Origin: Actinoplanes regularis
GTDB lineage: Bacteria; Actinomycetota; Actinomycetes; Mycobacteriales; Micromonosporaceae
Reading direction: 5' to 3'
Assembly: GCF_900188005.1 (NCBI RefSeq)
Contig: NZ_FZNR01000002.1
Location: 310,001-374,000 of the forward strand
Length of the DNA: 64,000 bases
The position numbers and the translations under genes were made by a program. This document shows, one piece after another, positions 60,425-64,000 of this stretch. The notes under the pieces were generated by a model that was not told the DNA's origin, searched no databases, and saw only the letters and a program-made list of their open reading frames with translations. How positions within the stretch are numbered: the first letter of the stretch is position 1; every line of letters starts with the position of its first letter.

Positions 60425-62614
60425 ATGACTTCCGAGCTCAGCACCGCCGACCAGGCCGCGCTCACCAGCGGCAGCGACTTCTGGCACACGACCCCGGTCG
60501 AGGCGGCGGACCTCCCGGCGCTCACCGTGACCGACGGCCCGCACGGCGTGCGTCTGCAGGCCACCGACGGCGACATCCTGGCCGGCGCCCGGGCCACCTG
60601 CTTCCCACCCGCCGTCGCGAGCGCCTCCACCTGGGACCCGGGGCTGCTGCGCCGGATGGGCGAGGCCCTCGGCGACGAGTGCCGGGCGATGGACGTGGCC
60701 GTGCTGCTCGGCCCCGGCGTCAACCTCAAGCGCAGCCCGCTCGGCGGCCGCAACTTCGAATACTTCTCCGAGGACCCGATCCTGACCGGGATCCTGGCCA
60801 CCGCATGGGTGCGCGGGCTGCAGAGCAGGGGGGTCGGCGCGTCGCTCAAGCACTTCGCGGTCAACAATCAGGAGACCGACCGGATGCGGGTCAGCGCCGA
60901 TGTGGACGAGCGCACGCTGCGGGAGCTGTACCTGCGGGCGTTCCAGCGGGTCGTCACCCAGGCACAGCCGTGGACCGTGATGTGCGCCTACAACAAGATC
61001 AACGGGGTGTACGCGAGCGAGCACCACTGGCTGCTCACCGAGGTGCTGCGCGACGAATGGGGCTTCGAGGGCCTGGTCGTGTCGGACTGGGGCGCCGTGG
61101 TCGACCGGGTCGCCGCGGTCCGCGCGGGGCTGGACCTGGCGATGCCCGGGCCGGACACGACCGGCGACCGGGCGCTGGTGGACGCGGTCGAGGCGGGGAC
61201 GCTGGACGCCGGCACGCTGCGGCGCTCGGCTGACCTCGTACGGGAGATGATCGCGAAGGCCGGGAAGCGCGAACGCGGAAGCTATGACGCGGCCGCGCAC
61301 CACGACCTGGCCCGGGAGATCGCCGGAAGGGCGATCGTGCTGCTGAAGAACGACGGCGGTCTCCTCCCGCTGCGCGCCGAGGGGCAGACCATCGCGGTGC
61401 TCGGCGAGTTCGCGCGGACCCCTCGCTACCAGGGCGGCGGCAGCTCGCAGATCACGCCCACCCGCCTGGACGACGCGCTGACCCAGATCACGGCGTCCAC
61501 CAGCGCCTCCGTCAGCTTCGCCGCGGGCTACGGCGACCCGGGCAAGGGCCTGCTCGAGGAGGCGGTCGAGCTGGCCCGGTCCAGCGACGTGGCGCTGGTC
61601 TTCGTGGGCAGCGTGCACGAGACCGAGGGCGCCGACCGGGACTCGCTGGACCTGCCGGCCGACCAGCTGGCGCTGATCGAGCGGGTCGCCGCGGTGAACC
61701 CGAACACCGTCGTGCTGCTCTCCAACGGCGCGGTCCTGCTGACCAGCCCATGGGAGGCCCGGGTGCCGGCGATCGTGGAGGGCTGGCTGCTCGGGCAGGC
61801 CGGCGGCAGCGCGATCGCGGACGTGCTGTTCGGGCGGGTCAACCCGTCCGGGCGGCTGGCCGAGACGATCCCGGTTCGGCTCGCCGACCACCCGTCCTAC
61901 CTGGACTTTCCCGGCGAGCACGGGCACGTCCGGTACGGCGAGGGCCTGCACGTGGGCTACCGGGGCTTCGACGCGCGGGAGCAGGCGGTGTCGTACCCGT
62001 TCGGGTTCGGGCTCTCGTACACCACGTTCACCTACGGCGAGGCGGTCGCGGACGGCCTGCAGATCCGGGTCCCGGTGACCAACACCGGCGACCGCGACGG
62101 GCGTGAGGTCGTCCAGGTCTACGTCAGCCTGCCGGGGTCCCGGGTCCGGCGGGCGCCCCGGGAGCTGAAGGCGTTCGCGAACGTGGCGATCCCGGCCGGC
62201 GAGACCGTCGAGGTGGTGCTGAACGTCGAGCGGGCGGACCTGGCCTACTGGGACACCCGGCTGAACCGGTGGCTCGTCGAGGACGGCTCGTACGTGTTCG
62301 AGGTCGGCACGTCCTCCCGCGACCTCCGGGCCACGGTCACCTCGCACGTCACCGGGGACGCGGCCCGGGTGCCGCTGACCGCGGACTCCAGCGTCGGCGA
62401 GTGGTTCGCCGACCCGCGCGGCGGTGCCCTGCTGGGCGAGCTGTTCGCCGCCGCGGCGGCCGGCGCCGGGGACGCCACGACGGCGGCGCTGACCGCGGAC
62501 CCGGCCGTGCTGATGATGCTCGGGAGCCTGCCGCTGGGCCGGATGGCGATGTTCCCGGGCAGCCCGTTCACCACGGACGCCCTGGCCGACCTGATCAAGG
62601 CCGCCAACGAGTAG
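60425..62614 (+). CDS. GH3 beta-glycosidase with extra C-terminal module
   Basis: 729 residues, cytoplasmic (no signal peptide). N-domain with nucleophile Asp in VVSDWGAV and LKHFAVNNQE; C-domain (NDGGLLPL, GRLAETIP); fibronectin-III-like domain (about 560-640). The last about 75 residues (SSVGEWFADPRGGALLGELF ... GSLPLGRMAMF) match the N-terminal module of the SDR at 26478. ATG 60425 has GGGAG about 13 bases upstream. Likely hydrolyses beta-glucosides, xylosides or glycosylated metabolites. Confidence 0.92.
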   Translation: MTSELSTADQAALTSGSDFWHTTPVEAADLPALTVTDGPHGVRLQATDGDILAGARATCFPPAVASASTWDPGLLRRMGEALGDECRAMDVAVLLGPGVNLKRSPLGGRNFEYFSEDPILTGILATAWVRGLQSRGVGASLKHFAVNNQETDRMRVSADVDERTLRELYLRAFQRVVTQAQPWTVMCAYNKINGVYASEHHWLLTEVLRDEWGFEGLVVSDWGAVVDRVAAVRAGLDLAMPGPDTTGDRALVDAVEAGTLDAGTLRRSADLVREMIAKAGKRERGSYDAAAHHDLAREIAGRAIVLLKNDGGLLPLRAEGQTIAVLGEFARTPRYQGGGSSQITPTRLDDALTQITASTSASVSFAAGYGDPGKGLLEEAVELARSSDVALVFVGSVHETEGADRDSLDLPADQLALIERVAAVNPNTVVLLSNGAVLLTSPWEARVPAIVEGWLLGQAGGSAIADVLFGRVNPSGRLAETIPVRLADHPSYLDFPGEHGHVRYGEGLHVGYRGFDAREQAVSYPFGFGLSYTTFTYGEAVADGLQIRVPVTNTGDRDGREVVQVYVSLPGSRVRRAPRELKAFANVAIPAGETVEVVLNVERADLAYWDTRLNRWLVEDGSYVFEVGTSSRDLRATVTSHVTGDAARVPLTADSSVGEWFADPRGGALLGELFAAAAAGAGDATTAALTADPAVLMMLGSLPLGRMAMFPGSPFTTDALADLIKAANE

Positions 62615-62683
62615 CCCGGTGCGGATTTCGCACTGTCTGACGGTGGGCTGACCGGCGGGGGTCGCGGCGCTAGGTTACCGGGT

Positions 62684-63685
62684 ATGACAGTCGGTCCATA
62701 TGAGACGGTGATGGGGTTCCTCGTCGGCCCGTGGCTGGCCCAGGCCGTACGCGCGGCTGTTGATCTGTCGCTGGCCGAGCACCTGGCGGACGGGCCGCGG
62801 ACCGCCGCCGAGATCGCCGAGGCCGAGGGCGCCGATCCGGGGGCGACCGCGCGCTTCCTGCGCGCCTGCGCCTCGATGGGCCTGGTCACGTACGCGGAGG
62901 GCGGCTTCGCCGGCACCGAACTGCTGACCGTCCTGCACCGCGACGCGCCGATGTCGCTGCGGGACCTGGCCGCGTCCCAGTCCAGCGCGTGCATGTGGCA
63001 GACCTGGGCACGGATCCCGGAGGCGATCCGCAGCGGCGAGGCGCAGACCACGCAGGCGCTCGGCATGTCGTTCTTCGACTACCTGGCCGCACACCCCGAC
63101 GAGGGCGCGCTCTTCGGCGCCGCGATGGCCAGCATGTCCGCGCCGGTCATCCGGGAGGCCGTCGAGGTGATCGACACCGCCGGCGCGACCACGGTGGTCG
63201 ACGTCGGCGGCGCGCACGGCTCCTTCGCCCTGGCGATGCTGGCGAAACATCCCGGCCTCGAAGCGATCGTCCTCGACCTGCCGCACTCGGTGCCCGGCGC
63301 ACAGGCGGCGGCCGCCGAGAGCGGCCTGGCGGACCGCTTCACGGCGGTGGCCGGCGACTTCTTCAAGGAGGTTCCGCCGGGCGACATCCTGCTGCTCAAA
63401 TTCATCCTGCACGACTGGTCCGACGACGATTGCGTACTTCTCCTGTCGAACTGCCGCGACGCCCTGCGCCCCGGCGGCCGCATCGTGATCACCGAGATCG
63501 TCATCGACGACCACTCGCCCGGCATCGCACCGCTGATGGACATCGCCATGCTCGCCTCCGCAGGCAGCCGGGAACGCACCCTGGCCGAGTTCGACGACCT
63601 GCTGAGCCGAGCGGGCCTGCGGCGGAGCACCGCCACTCCGGTAGAGCCCCCGTATGTCGTCATCGAGGCAACCACGGCCGTCTGA
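62684..63685 (+). CDS. SAM-dependent O-methyltransferase (acetylserotonin/caffeate type)
   Basis: 333 residues. N-terminal winged-helix dimerisation domain (AEIAEAEGADPGATARFLRA), SAM motif VDVGGAHGSFALAML, then ILLLKFILHDWSDDDC with the catalytic His in the usual place. Typical of secondary-metabolite O-methyltransferases. No partner genes nearby, so the substrate is unknown. Confidence 0.9.
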   Translation: MTVGPYETVMGFLVGPWLAQAVRAAVDLSLAEHLADGPRTAAEIAEAEGADPGATARFLRACASMGLVTYAEGGFAGTELLTVLHRDAPMSLRDLAASQSSACMWQTWARIPEAIRSGEAQTTQALGMSFFDYLAAHPDEGALFGAAMASMSAPVIREAVEVIDTAGATTVVDVGGAHGSFALAMLAKHPGLEAIVLDLPHSVPGAQAAAAESGLADRFTAVAGDFFKEVPPGDILLLKFILHDWSDDDCVLLLSNCRDALRPGGRIVITEIVIDDHSPGIAPLMDIAMLASAGSRERTLAEFDDLLSRAGLRRSTATPVEPPYVVIEATTAV

Positions 63686-63786
63686 CCCGCCCCCGTCAGC
63701 GCCGCTGGGCCGCAACCACGCAACACCATCTCCCGCGCCGGGTCCGTCCTCCCGCCCCGCACCCTCCTCCCGACCTTCGCCCCTCC

Positions 63787-64000
63787 CACACCACGACCCC
63801 CTCCCGCACCGCGACCCCCTCCCGGCACCACGACCTCGTTTCGCACCACGACCTCGTTCGCACCACGACCGCCTTTCGCACCGCAACCGCCTTTCACACC
63901 ACGACCCTCTCCCGCACCACGACCCCCTCCCCTCCCCGCACCACGACCTCGTTTCGCGCCGCGACCGCCTTTCGCACCGCGACCTCGTTTCGCACCGCGA
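63787..64000. repeat. About 18-20-bp degenerate tandem repeat, continues past the right edge
   Basis: About ten to twelve copies of CACCACGACCTCGTTTCG-like units, alternating CCACGACC/CCGCGACC and CTCGTTTCG/GCCTTTCG/CCCTCCCG. Pyrimidine-rich on the + strand; no credible gene. The 100 bases between the methyltransferase stop and the array show nothing else. Confidence 0.85.

Noticed and set aside
62675..63897. Minus-strand frames opposite the O-methyltransferase
   Set aside because: Shadows of the + strand gene extended by the terminal repeat.

Overview
The window is high-GC DNA with dense, often 4-base-overlapping operons. It has many TetR regulators, a family 2B encapsulin/2-methylisoborneol locus, an ECF42 sigma factor with a DGPF partner, a LAKTG (class E type) sortase substrate and many GTG starts. 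Together these point to a filamentous actinomycete, most likely Micromonosporaceae (Actinoplanes-like). No rRNA, tRNA, CRISPR array, transposase or phage gene was recognised. LEFT (1-17.5 kb): a CHAT-protease gene running off the left edge sits behind a coupled 260-residue protein of unknown family, possibly a protease-activated effector pair. Next comes the 2-methylisoborneol operon: encapsulin shell with a cyclic-nucleotide-binding domain, terpene cyclase and GPP C-methyltransferase. TetR-controlled oxidoreductases with visible palindromic operators follow, then an SMP-30/AsnC divergent pair, an FBP zinc-finger protein, and a sugar ABC importer without its own ATPase. MIDDLE (17.5-36.5 kb): an NMT1/THI5-type ABC importer with a P-loop kinase, a YdeP-type molybdopterin oxidoreductase, an MFS exporter fused to a winged-helix domain, an SDR with an unusual N-terminal module, a BNR-repeat protein coupled to a MoaD/ThiS-like protein ending in GG, a soluble GAF-GAF chemoreceptor-like protein, a CNNM/CorC protein, and a small coupled ORF in front of a membrane protein. 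BIOSYNTHETIC CORE (36.4-43.8 kb): a membrane Ser/Thr kinase is followed by a tightly packed six-gene operon. It encodes an OleA/KAS III-like thiolase, GT2, an OleC-like AMP ligase, a second GT2, an atypical P450 and an OleD-like NAD-dependent reductase. This looks like an undescribed beta-lactone/long-chain-lipid type cluster with glycosylation and is the strongest candidate for a new system. RIGHT (44-64 kb): GtrA protein, hybrid histidine kinase, GGDEF protein, LAKTG surface protein, cytochrome oxidase subunit I, DNA polymerase IV, a lactate-oxidase-family flavoenzyme, ECF42/DGPF, YccF, GlsB/YeaQ, a NYN nuclease-like protein, a GH3 glycosidase and an O-methyltransferase. REPEATS: a recurring oddity is tandem repeats of 37-46 bp whose first unit is the 3' end of a gene, stop codon included. 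This happens at three independent loci (6721-7034, 10555-10701, 45237-45471). Further arrays lie at 11405-11678 and 63787-64000, and an in-frame 21-bp minisatellite sits inside a TetR gene (12235-12381).
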